From Candidatus Poseidoniales archaeon (GTDB lineage: Archaea; Thermoplasmatota; Poseidoniia; Poseidoniales; Poseidoniaceae), in contig QQSK01000014.1 of assembly GCA_003602415.1 (NCBI GenBank), positions 1 through 64,000 on the forward strand: DNA of 64,000 nucleotides. The letters run 5' to 3'. The stretch's first letter is position 1. Each line of letters opens with the position of its first letter. Both the position numbers and the translations under genes were made by a program. Of the stretch, positions 15,116-24,154 are shown piece by piece. The notes beneath the pieces were generated by a model. It was not told where the DNA came from. It saw only the letters and a list, made by a program, of their open reading frames with translations, and did no database searches.

Positions 15116-16836
15116 TGAAGAGAATCATAGATTCTTTGGGCCAGTGAAGGACCTATTCCTGGGACTGTTTTCAGGTCATCAACTGTAGCATGAGTGATTC
15201 CTTGTCTTCCACCAAAATGTCGTAGAAGAGATTGTATTTTCTTTGCACCAAGGCCCACGACTCCTTCAAGTGGGTCTGAAAGTCGTTTTTTGGCACGACT
15301 TTTCCTATGGAATTTGTTTACAAAACGGTGCGCTTCATCTCGAGCATGAACAAGAACTCGACCTCTTCTGTCCAAGACGATATCTTCCTTACCTTCACGG
15401 TGAATTGTTTCTTCACGTTTAGCAAGGCTTGCTAACTCCATTCTGTCTCTTATGCCGTGTTTGTCCAACAACTTTGCAATCATTGCTAGATGGGTTTGTC
15501 CTCCATCAATAAGTAACAAGTCAGGCCAATCCTCTACTCGCTTAATCCATCGTTCAACAACTTCTCGCATCATTCGAAGGTCATCTAAAGCATCACCTTT
15601 GACTGTATATGTGCGATATTCTTTCTTTGCAGGTCTACCATTGCGCAGGCAAATACTAGCGCCGACTCTAGAATCTCCTAGAAACTGGGCCATGTCAAAA
15701 CATACGATGTGGTCTAATGATTCCATCGAAAGAATAGCAGCTCCATCATCCGCAGCTCTTTGTTCTAGAGACCCTGAGGATTTGTTTGCCATTCTTGTAA
15801 CTTGCATCTTTGCATTTTGTCTGGCTAGATTGGTTAGAGTGACGAAGTCTCCTCTTGAAGGAGTTCTTGTTTCTACGCTACTTCCTCTTCTTTCTTCTAA
15901 CCAATTTTGAATTGTATCAGATAGTGGTATTGGAGTAAGCAATAGCCTTGGAGGTCTTCGGTTAGAGTAGTGTTCAACAACAAACCCAGAGATAGTATCC
16001 CCTTCATCGCCTCTATGAATCAGTGGCCATGCTTCTTGACCCTTGATTACGCCTTCATCAGCGTGCAGAACTACAATGGCTGCTAAATCTCCTTCAACAC
16101 CAATACCAATGGCATCGCAGTCTCGATAAACAGTCGAGGAAATCACTTGCTGATTTGTAACGGTTCTTACAGCCTTTATCATATCTCTAACCGATGCTGC
16201 TAGTTCATACTCTTGTCTCTTGGAAAAAATGTCCATTTCTGTTGCCAATTCTTCTATCAAATCTTTAGCATCACCATCAAGAATTCTGCGAGCATTCTTG
16301 ACTCTTGTAGAATAATCTCCTGCTTCTATACATGGTCCTGCGCAAAGTCCGATATGCATCGAAAGACAACCTTGAGGTAGCAATTCTTTACAATCCCTGA
16401 TGCCAAAATATCTTCTCAGCAATTGAACCACTTGTTTGGCGGCTCCAGCATTTGGAAATGGACCCCAGCGCCAAGAATTTACTGGAGGATTTCGAGTGTA
16501 TAGAATTCGAGGAAATTCTTCTTTGGTTAAGGCAAGAAATGGATATGACTTATCGTCTTTCAACATTGAGTTATATCTGGGCCTATGTTCACGAATCAAT
16601 TGTCTCTCAAGTATCAAAGCTTCTTGTGGCGAATTGGTAACTATGAATTCAATATCATCAGATTTCTTTACCAATTCAGGAATCATAACTCTATCCGGCT
16701 TTGCTGAAAAGTATGATCTTATTCTTTGAGATAATTTCGTCGCTTTACCAACGTATAGAACTCTTTGATTCGAGGTGCGGAATAGGTAAACTCCAGGTTT
16801 TGCCGGAAGATCCACATTGTCAAGTGTTACCGGCAT
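15112..16836 (-). CDS. uvrC: excinuclease ABC subunit C
   Basis: Makes both incisions around DNA lesions in bacterial-type nucleotide excision repair with UvrA and UvrB. GIY-YIG nuclease at the N-terminus (GVYLFRTSNQRVLYVGKAT), a cysteine-rich turn (CLSMHIGLCAGPC), a UvrB-binding segment (about 200-235), the RNase H-like endonuclease (CFDMAQFLGDSRVGASIC and LLIDGGQTHLAM) and C-terminal helix-hairpin-helix repeats (TVPGIGPSLAQRIY). 574 residues, close to usual. ATG 16836 (MPVTLDNVDLP) fits the family start. This bacterial system in archaea reflects transfer; uvrA and uvrB are not in the window. Confidence 0.95.
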   Translation of the reverse strand: MPVTLDNVDLPAKPGVYLFRTSNQRVLYVGKATKLSQRIRSYFSAKPDRVMIPELVKKSDDIEFIVTNSPQEALILERQLIREHRPRYNSMLKDDKSYPFLALTKEEFPRILYTRNPPVNSWRWGPFPNAGAAKQVVQLLRRYFGIRDCKELLPQGCLSMHIGLCAGPCIEAGDYSTRVKNARRILDGDAKDLIEELATEMDIFSKRQEYELAASVRDMIKAVRTVTNQQVISSTVYRDCDAIGIGVEGDLAAIVVLHADEGVIKGQEAWPLIHRGDEGDTISGFVVEHYSNRRPPRLLLTPIPLSDTIQNWLEERRGSSVETRTPSRGDFVTLTNLARQNAKMQVTRMANKSSGSLEQRAADDGAAILSMESLDHIVCFDMAQFLGDSRVGASICLRNGRPAKKEYRTYTVKGDALDDLRMMREVVERWIKRVEDWPDLLLIDGGQTHLAMIAKLLDKHGIRDRMELASLAKREETIHREGKEDIVLDRRGRVLVHARDEAHRFVNKFHRKSRAKKRLSDPLEGVVGLGAKKIQSLLRHFGGRQGITHATVDDLKTVPGIGPSLAQRIYDSLH

Positions 16837-16922
16837 GAATCGATTGTAATGGCGGTTGATGAAGAATACATCGCAATCATGGAAGGGCAAGAAACATCAT
16901 TGATGAGTACTAGCAAACTTGT

Positions 16923-18965
16923 ATGGTGACCGGACCGGAGGCGAGGATTCTTGCACGATTGGTTACCTTTCCACCCAGCCTTGAGTCTGCTTGGGACGTG
17001 CCTAGAGACATATGTTTACCCGGCCTAGCAGAGCATCTTGGTGTCGTACGCTCAGCACTTCACAATCCATTGAATGAATTGATCAAGAAGGAATTAATCA
17101 CCGAAAGAAAGGCACACGTCATTGGTGGAGGAACTCGTAAACGAAAGGTCTACCATATCACAAAATTAGGCAGAGCCGAATGTCAAGAGATTTCAATTCC
17201 TGAGAAAAAGAAGGTTGGAGAGCTGTTAGGAAAGCCTCCTTCACCAATATTTTTGCACGGTAGAGATCAATTGATTGGTGAGTTAAAGGATTTCAAGAAA
17301 TTGATAATTACTGGATTACCAGGAATTGGAAAAACATCATTGTTGAGAAAAATCGCTGATGAGTTAGTTTCTGAAGGAAAGACAGTGCGTTATGCAACGG
17401 CTGAGAGTTTCAAGGATATTGTGGAGATTTTCGCTGAATGGGAACTAAAATTTAGCAGTGAAAATGCAGTATTAAACGAAACCAAGAATGAAGTTTTAAT
17501 CCTTGACGAGTTACAAGAAATGAGCCAAAGACATTTGGGCAGATTGGAAATTTTTGCCTCAAAAGTTCAACATTTGGTTATGGCTAGTAGGGCTCCTCTC
17601 CCAATTTCAGAAGGCTTTGAAGTTGTAGAAATCCCTCCGCTTGAAATTAGTGATGCCATAAAATTGCTTCCAACTCATTTGGATAACAGGAAATTGGTTG
17701 CAGAAAGATTGGGAGGTCACCCGCTTGCTCTTCAGATGCATGATGAGAACACAGCAATGCCCGAGGCAGGAACCGATTTGCAGAATTGGGTTGAACAAGT
17801 TGTTCTTTCAGGGCTTGGTGAGGAAATAGTAGCATTAGACGAGTTATCTCTATTGCCAGTTCCTGTTCCTGCTGAACTGTTGAATCATCAGGACTATCTT
17901 TTCGATTTGGACGATCATGCTCTATTGAGATGGTTTGAGAATGGAGTGGAATTACATCATTTAGTTCGCAATGTTCGTTCAACAATGTTGACCTCTAGAC
18001 ATCATCAAGATGCAGCAAAATATTGGTCAAAAATAGAAGGTGATTTAGCAAGGCTGGTTGAAATCCATCATGCTCTAAATTCCGACGGTGATGTTGAATC
18101 ACTTCTCATTAAGAATGCAGAATCTTTGATGGTAAGGTCTAGTGCTGGATTAGCCACTTTAATCGGAGATGCATTGTTCAGAACTCCTTCTCAAAACCTG
18201 AGTAGGATTGCGGCTATGGTTGCAATAGAACGCGGAGAAGCAGAAATCGCGTCAAAATATTTGCACGATTGTGATGCACCCGATTTGGAATTCTCACTTG
18301 CAATTTTGATGGGAGAATCAGATGTTGAGATTCCTAAAGATGCGGATTTTAGATTACTATTATCTGAAGCTTCTAGGAGATTGGATGATAGGTTACCAGA
18401 TGAGGATGGAAGCGAAGAAGTTCTTGAATTATTGAATCAAATCGATGTATCCAGTGCCGATAAGGAATTGAGAAAAGTCATCCTTGTTGCAATAGCACAC
18501 ATTCGTCATGCTTGGTTTATCTCTACAAAGAACTGGTCTAAAGCCGCAGAGATTCGCACCAACCTTGAATCATTAACCCATCATAATGATACACAATTAG
18601 AAGCGATGAGATTACGCTCTGAAATCGCTCAAACTCCTTCCAATTCTCCTTCCTTTGACAAATTGATTGAAACAGCATTTTCTAAATCTGGATTAAGAGC
18701 AAAAATGCTTCAAGTTTCATTGGTACAAAGATGCGAAGAAAGCCGCGCTAAATCGATTTTGAACCGAATCGAATTACCTAGTATAGATTCTCAGAATAAT
18801 CTGACTTCTGCAAGAAGAATTGCCGCTACGATTTGGTATCTAAGAGCCCTTTACAAGACTCATAATTCGTTATCCTCAATGGCTGAAGCAATATCTCTTT
18901 GGAAATTGTCTTTGTGCCCGAAGGCAGCATCCAATGCAACAGAAATGATGCACAAATTATTGTGA
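16923..18965 (+). CDS. winged-helix plus STAND/AAA-type ATPase, helical-repeat signalling protein
   Basis: 680 residues. A winged-helix DNA-binding domain (about 1-88) is followed by an FLHGRDQLIGEL entry motif and a P-loop GLPGIGKTSL (131-140), and a Walker B strand VLILDELQEM. The remaining 400 residues are helical and look like a winged-helix plus TPR-like sensor region. This is the layout of STAND switches, which hold ATP and act as ligand-triggered regulators; archaeal versions are mostly uncharacterised. Divergent from uvrC with 86 nt between start codons. Regulation of its neighbour is possible but unsupported. Stop abuts the convergent Lrp-type gene (TGATTA). Confidence 0.78.
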   Translation: MVTGPEARILARLVTFPPSLESAWDVPRDICLPGLAEHLGVVRSALHNPLNELIKKELITERKAHVIGGGTRKRKVYHITKLGRAECQEISIPEKKKVGELLGKPPSPIFLHGRDQLIGELKDFKKLIITGLPGIGKTSLLRKIADELVSEGKTVRYATAESFKDIVEIFAEWELKFSSENAVLNETKNEVLILDELQEMSQRHLGRLEIFASKVQHLVMASRAPLPISEGFEVVEIPPLEISDAIKLLPTHLDNRKLVAERLGGHPLALQMHDENTAMPEAGTDLQNWVEQVVLSGLGEEIVALDELSLLPVPVPAELLNHQDYLFDLDDHALLRWFENGVELHHLVRNVRSTMLTSRHHQDAAKYWSKIEGDLARLVEIHHALNSDGDVESLLIKNAESLMVRSSAGLATLIGDALFRTPSQNLSRIAAMVAIERGEAEIASKYLHDCDAPDLEFSLAILMGESDVEIPKDADFRLLLSEASRRLDDRLPDEDGSEEVLELLNQIDVSSADKELRKVILVAIAHIRHAWFISTKNWSKAAEIRTNLESLTHHNDTQLEAMRLRSEIAQTPSNSPSFDKLIETAFSKSGLRAKMLQVSLVQRCEESRAKSILNRIELPSIDSQNNLTSARRIAATIWYLRALYKTHNSLSSMAEAISLWKLSLCPKAASNATEMMHKLL

Positions 18966-19199
18966 TTAAATTTCAGCACCAAGTAGTGTTTTGGTGTCCA
19001 AAATCCCTTCAATCGGTCTTATGTCTTCTACAATGACCTTGGTCAGTGTGTATTCTTCTTCAGATTCTACTTTCGCAATAAGGTCATATTCACCAAATAA
19101 CATCCAACGGTTAGTTACATGTTCAATCTTGTCAAGACAGTTTCTGACATCGTGTTCCTTTCCAGGTTTAGTGGTTATCAATACAAATCCAGTAGCCAT
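18966..19199 (-). CDS. stand-alone Lrp/AsnC ligand-binding (RAM) domain protein
   Basis: 77 residues consisting only of the regulation-of-amino-acid-metabolism alpha/beta domain of Lrp/AsnC regulators (FVLITTKPGKEHDVRNCLDK and GEYDLIAKVES), ending with KTLLGAEI. No helix-turn-helix is present or hidden in the upstream sequence. Such single-domain proteins form dimers or octamers and may pair with full-length Lrp proteins. It follows a second gene of the same kind by 9 nt, forming a two-gene operon. Confidence 0.85.
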   Translation of the reverse strand: MATGFVLITTKPGKEHDVRNCLDKIEHVTNRWMLFGEYDLIAKVESEEEYTLTKVIVEDIRPIEGILDTKTLLGAEI

Positions 19200-19208
19200 A
19201 ATTTCACC

Positions 19209-19442
19209 TCAGTAGTCAACAGCGATCATGGTTTGAGTTTCTTTAACTCCAGATATTTGTCTAAACTCTTGAATTAACATTCCAGATAATTCACTCGAAC
19301 TGTCGGATGAGACTCTTACAAGTAGGTCAAATTCGCCATACAAAACATGAACTTCGGCAACATTCTCTTTACCACTAAGTGCCATGTATACGTCCCTTTC
19401 TCTAGTTGGTTCAGTTTTGAAAAGGACAAATGCTTCAGGCAT
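19209..19442 (-). CDS. stand-alone Lrp/AsnC ligand-binding (RAM) domain protein, second copy
   Basis: 77 residues, a paralogue of the downstream gene (AFVLFKTEPTRERDVYMALS and GEFDLLVRVSS, ending KETQTMIAVDY). I chose ATG 19442, since the longer frame from 19604 has no family likeness and would overlap the divergent surface protein. The pair could form mixed oligomers. The upstream region contains a GCCCCTT/AAGGGGC inverted repeat that may be regulatory. Confidence 0.82.
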   Translation of the reverse strand: MPEAFVLFKTEPTRERDVYMALSGKENVAEVHVLYGEFDLLVRVSSDSSSELSGMLIQEFRQISGVKETQTMIAVDY

Positions 19443-19459
19443 CAAACATTCCAAAGAAA

Positions 19460-19507
19460 GCCCCTTATTGACAGTACCGATTAAAATCAAATCAAACCTA
19501 AAGGGGC
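19460..19507. promoter_or_regulatory. divergent promoter region with GCCCCTT/AAGGGGC inverted repeat
   Basis: Arms GCCCCTT (19460-19466) and AAGGGGC (19501-19507) are perfectly complementary across 34 nt of A/T-rich sequence that must hold the promoter of the Lrp-type operon. A TATA-like GGTATAGG near 19519 probably serves the rightward gene. Whether the arms are operators is unproven. Confidence 0.35.
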
Positions 19508-19541
19508 AACCCTCTAATGGTATAGGTTTGGTAAAGTAACT

Positions 19542-22500
19542 ATGGTGAGGAGTAAAACTGTATCTGCGATAGTTATTCTCAGCATATTTTTGATTTCCAT
19601 ACAATCACCAATTCTATTGTCTGAAAGTGAAAATAGTTTGACAAATGGGCGTTCTCAAACCACCTGGTCAGGCAACATAGTACTGAACAATCACCACACA
19701 ATACCTGTCACTGATGAATTGGTTATTACAGCGTGTACTAATGTAACCATGTCTAACGGAGTTAGAATATATGTTGAGGGAAGAATAACAGTTGAAGGAA
19801 CTTCAAATTGCCCGGTATACTTCGATTTCGCTGGAGGTGGAGACCATATGGGGATTCAGTTCAATTCTTCATCCAATGGAAGAAATAGTCGAATCGACAA
19901 TGCTTCAATAGTTCATTCCACATATGGAATTACCATCTATGGTTCAGACCCTTATCTTGCTAATGTCACGATTTGGAATCCGGATGATGTGGGAATTGAC
20001 ATGTTCAATTCCGCAACGCCTACGATTAGAGATTTAGTAATCGATGAAGCCGGCCAAGATTGGAATTTCCCGTCTTATTGGAGATATGGAATTGGGATAT
20101 CAATTGGAGCTGGTTCAGCACCTAATATCGACGGCTTAACCATCACAGACGCAGTAACTAGAGGAGTCAACATGTGGGGCAATTCCGGAGGTCTGATTCG
20201 TAATCTTTCAGTGGTTAATATCACAGGAGCAACTCTTGCTCAAGCAGCAGGAATATGGGTCGAAGACAGCGTACCTCTAATCGAATATGCCGCTGTGGAT
20301 AAATCGGACCATGGAGCAATCATTCGACATATGGATGATGGCTCAATTACTAGAGCAGTAATCAGGGATTTGGATATTACCAATTCGATGTATAAAGCGA
20401 TAATTTTGGATAAGGACGATCGCACGAACTATACAAATTACCAGAGCGCAATTATCGAAGGATTGAACATTAGCGGAACCGGTGGCCCAGATGCAAAAAC
20501 ACCTGGTTTAGCAACTGCTGTAATCGAAATAAACGCAACAGGAGCTTGGATTGAAAATGCATTCTTGGATGATAACGATGCAGTTGGTGTGCAACTTTAT
20601 TTCGTCGATTCTTCGACAGTTTTTAGCAATCTTACAATCAATAATACCGGAGGAACTGGTACCGGAGCAAATGCTGCAGGAGTTTCAATTCGCTCGTCTT
20701 ATTTCGCAGCGAAGTTCGACAACTTGGAAATTTCAAATTCCACTGGCCCTGGTGTATTTGCATTGAACGGTGGAGCAATTCAAGGAAGCGATTGGAGTTT
20801 ACATGATAATGGTCAAGAAGGATTCTACCTAGAAAGTGCAGCTACCATAGTGGATGGGCTGACACTGGAGAACAATGGGAATTCAGGAGTGCATATTGAC
20901 GATGCAAGATATGTGTACTTATCCAACCTATCAAGTTCAGGAAATGCAGACGCTGGTCTTGAATTCAATAGAGCGAATGATATCGAATCAGGTTCAGGAG
21001 ATGTAAGCTGTATTTCTTGTGTATCAATCGGAGATAATAGAGGAGTCTCAATTACTGATTCTGTGGATATACACTTCCAAGACCTTGAGATTCATGACCC
21101 ATTGACTGGCCCTGCAATATCTATCGATAATAGCGGCCTGAACATTGGCGTACAAGGTGGTATGTTCCATCTACACGATGTTACAACTTGGATTAATTAC
21201 AGTGGCCCTGCAATCGATATCAGTGGTGCAGAAGGTGAGATTGACGGTCTAGACATGTATGGCGATCACCATGGTATTGTTTGGGACGCAGACCACAATG
21301 TTGAGCGTAACAGCGTTCTATCGAATGCAAATCTTTCAGGTTCAGGATGTCTAAACCTTTCTAATCACGACCAACTATCTGGATATGGAAATACAATCAA
21401 GACCGACTGTACGGGCGAATTGAATTTTGTTAATGTCGAGATTAATTGGTCACAGTTCAGCGACGAAGGTGCACACGTGTTGAATGTTGATACCGATTCA
21501 CATCTCCATCTGCATCAGCCATCAAACATCAATTATGCTGGTTCTGTAATCGATGGGAATGGTTGGATTGAAGAATCCTGGGATATCCTGGTTTGGGCGA
21601 TAAATAACAATTCAAATGGTATTCCAAATGCTGGTATAACTCTAGGGTTCGACCAATTGGAATCGACAATTTCAAACTCGACAAACGATGTAGGTTGGAT
21701 TACATTCCCCGATTTGAGAGGTAAGAAATATTTCAGTGTAGGACAAAGCCCTTACACTCAGGTATCAGTAGACTGCTCATACAGCGGGGTAACAAATTCA
21801 ACAAACATTTCACTAAATCAAGACACAATTGTTTGGTGCCATTTACCATTACAAAATCAAGCCCCATTCATTGGTTGGGATTCACCATCTGATCAGATGA
21901 TTTTCCCATCTCAAGGAGAAGTTCACTTCAATGCATCAAGTTCTTGGGATTTAGATGATGATCTTCTTTTGTTTGGCTGGTCGTCATCCATAGATGGTTT
22001 ATTGTTAGAAGGTTCTGACCTCGCACACAGCGATTTCATAGCGAACTCAGACCAACCTGGCCCTCATACAGTAAATTTGAGCGATGGAATACACATCATC
22101 ACATTATCGGTATGTGATGAAGCACATTGCTCGACAGAACAACGCACAATTGAATTAGCCAATCTACCGCCAATCGTCGTTGTTAGTACAGACCCGCCTT
22201 TGTCTCCATGGGGCGAATTGATTAATCCAATTACAAAACCAGTAGAATTTTCTCTCAATGGCACCTTTGACCCTGAAGGTGATGACCTGGCATGCTCCTG
22301 GAATTGGCTCAACTATTCTCAGTCCATTTCAGATTGTACTAATGGAACAGGAACAATTTCATTTGCGAACATGAGCATTACTGAATTTAACTTGGAATTG
22401 TTAGTTGATGATGGAGTTAATGAACCGCGTGAATGGATAATTCCTGTAGAGTTATACAATGAAATGCCAAGCGCTTCTTTTGATGTGTTACGTGAAGGAA

Positions 22501-24113
22501 ACCTATCAGAAAATGAAATTACTTTGTCTAGCACATCTGTAGACCCAGAAGGAGATGAAATCACTTACCTTTGGGAAAGTTCGCTTGATGGAATTATTTC
22601 CAATCAGAGTACTTGGATGGGCCATCTTAGTAGAGGAAATCATGTAATTACATTGAGTGTTAATGACGGAAGAATGGAACACATTAATTCGACCAGTATC
22701 AATTCTACGATTTTGAATGTTGAAAACAGTCCTCCAAAGGCAGTAATTCATACTCCTATAACTGGAGAAAACTATGATTCAAGCCACAGATTTGAGTTCA
22801 ACGCCTCAGGTTCAGGGGATTGGGATAGCGCTTGTTACACATTCCCTAATGATATTGCATGGCATTGTTCACCTACTGAACCTGCATCAGGCTCAGAATA
22901 TCTAATCTATACATGGGAGTCAGACCTCGACGGCATTCTTCAAGAAAATGATTCGGACTGGCTGATTTTTGAAGGTCATTTAACCAGTGGTACTCACACG
23001 ATTACTCTAACCATGGATGATGGGGTTAACCTTCCAGTAACCACCAGCATTGTAATTCAAATCAACCCTTCAGCACCTGTTCTGAAAATGCTCAGCCCCG
23101 ATTTGTCCCAAGGATATCACTCCAGCGATTTAATCGAATTCGATATTACACAAAGTGTGGATTATGATGGCGATGAATTCACAGCTAGCATGTCAAGTAA
23201 CATCGACGGAGATTTACTAATCGATGAGAACCCATTTGAAATTCATGGCATCCATCTTTCTGCAGGTGAACATCAAATCTCATTCAATCTAACCGATGAA
23301 ACCGGATTGAGTCGTATTGAAATGGTCAATCTAACTGTTATTGAATCCGATCCAGAAGCTGTTGTGTACGAGCCTTTGAATAATCAATTCTACGAACCAG
23401 GAGAATTGGTAATCTTAGATTCAAATGGAACTAATGATGCTGATAATGACATCACTCGAAGAGAATGGAGGCACCATGTGCCTGGCGAGTTATATCCTAT
23501 AGTTTTGTCAAACGATGCCTATTATTCAACAAACTTGATGCCAGGAGTTCACCACATTTCACTATTCGTTGAAGATAGAAGAGGTGGAGTAGACGAGGCC
23601 CATCTCAATATCACAATTGCTTCCAGTAGCCCTGATTTGTCCAACCTAACCGCAACTCCAAAGGTAATCACGGTAGATGAATTGACCAAAGTGAAAGTTA
23701 GAGTTGAGTTAGATGACCCAGATGGCACAACATCTCAAATCAATGCAACCATAACAAAGAATCTTCAAGTTTGGACATTCAATTTGACCGACGATAATGG
23801 CGACGGTGTGTGGGAAGGAGACATCGAGATAATGCCCGGCGAGAGTGGTAAGGCACAACTCAAAGTTACAGCATTAGATGGTCAAAATATCGATTACATG
23901 AGCATTAACATTGATTTTGTTGAAGAAGAAAACGACAACACCTCGCTATTTGTTACAGTTGGAGCAGTAGGCGGCTTCCTGTTAATTTCAGGTATGGTTG
24001 TGCTATTGTTAATGCGTAGAAGAAAGAGATTAGCCGATATTGATTTGATCGATTCGTGGGGAGTATTTGGTGGCGAATCAAAGGAATATTTGGACGAAGA
24101 ATTGGAATTATAG
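19542..24113 (+). CDS. giant surface protein: parallel beta-helix plus Ig/PKD-like domains
   Basis: 1,523 residues. A signal peptide (MVRSKTVSAIVILSIFLISI) is followed by a right-handed beta-helix region (about 70-620) built of short turns such as ITIYGSDPYLANVTI and GVHIDDARYVYLSNL. A chain of Ig/PKD-like domains (about 760-1,470) follows, with repeated DPEGDEITYLWESSLDG and LSAGEHQISFNL units. A transmembrane helix and basic cluster (RRRKR) end the extracellular part. Beta-helix repeats bind or cut polysaccharides; no lyase residues are identified. It is likely a cell-surface adhesin or glycan-binding protein. Confidence 0.85.
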   Translation: MVRSKTVSAIVILSIFLISIQSPILLSESENSLTNGRSQTTWSGNIVLNNHHTIPVTDELVITACTNVTMSNGVRIYVEGRITVEGTSNCPVYFDFAGGGDHMGIQFNSSSNGRNSRIDNASIVHSTYGITIYGSDPYLANVTIWNPDDVGIDMFNSATPTIRDLVIDEAGQDWNFPSYWRYGIGISIGAGSAPNIDGLTITDAVTRGVNMWGNSGGLIRNLSVVNITGATLAQAAGIWVEDSVPLIEYAAVDKSDHGAIIRHMDDGSITRAVIRDLDITNSMYKAIILDKDDRTNYTNYQSAIIEGLNISGTGGPDAKTPGLATAVIEINATGAWIENAFLDDNDAVGVQLYFVDSSTVFSNLTINNTGGTGTGANAAGVSIRSSYFAAKFDNLEISNSTGPGVFALNGGAIQGSDWSLHDNGQEGFYLESAATIVDGLTLENNGNSGVHIDDARYVYLSNLSSSGNADAGLEFNRANDIESGSGDVSCISCVSIGDNRGVSITDSVDIHFQDLEIHDPLTGPAISIDNSGLNIGVQGGMFHLHDVTTWINYSGPAIDISGAEGEIDGLDMYGDHHGIVWDADHNVERNSVLSNANLSGSGCLNLSNHDQLSGYGNTIKTDCTGELNFVNVEINWSQFSDEGAHVLNVDTDSHLHLHQPSNINYAGSVIDGNGWIEESWDILVWAINNNSNGIPNAGITLGFDQLESTISNSTNDVGWITFPDLRGKKYFSVGQSPYTQVSVDCSYSGVTNSTNISLNQDTIVWCHLPLQNQAPFIGWDSPSDQMIFPSQGEVHFNASSSWDLDDDLLLFGWSSSIDGLLLEGSDLAHSDFIANSDQPGPHTVNLSDGIHIITLSVCDEAHCSTEQRTIELANLPPIVVVSTDPPLSPWGELINPITKPVEFSLNGTFDPEGDDLACSWNWLNYSQSISDCTNGTGTISFANMSITEFNLELLVDDGVNEPREWIIPVELYNEMPSASFDVLREGNLSENEITLSSTSVDPEGDEITYLWESSLDGIISNQSTWMGHLSRGNHVITLSVNDGRMEHINSTSINSTILNVENSPPKAVIHTPITGENYDSSHRFEFNASGSGDWDSACYTFPNDIAWHCSPTEPASGSEYLIYTWESDLDGILQENDSDWLIFEGHLTSGTHTITLTMDDGVNLPVTTSIVIQINPSAPVLKMLSPDLSQGYHSSDLIEFDITQSVDYDGDEFTASMSSNIDGDLLIDENPFEIHGIHLSAGEHQISFNLTDETGLSRIEMVNLTVIESDPEAVVYEPLNNQFYEPGELVILDSNGTNDADNDITRREWRHHVPGELYPIVLSNDAYYSTNLMPGVHHISLFVEDRRGGVDEAHLNITIASSSPDLSNLTATPKVITVDELTKVKVRVELDDPDGTTSQINATITKNLQVWTFNLTDDNGDGVWEGDIEIMPGESGKAQLKVTALDGQNIDYMSINIDFVEEENDNTSLFVTVGAVGGFLLISGMVVLLLMRRRKRLADIDLIDSWGVFGGESKEYLDEELEL

Positions 24114-24154
24114 TTGGCAGTAGATTGATTAACAATAATTGTTTATCATCTTCC

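Noticed and set aside
18966-19442. The two Lrp-type genes as broken full-length regulators
   Set aside because: No helix-turn-helix remnant is visible in any frame upstream, and both copies keep the same length and boundaries, typical of stand-alone RAM proteins.
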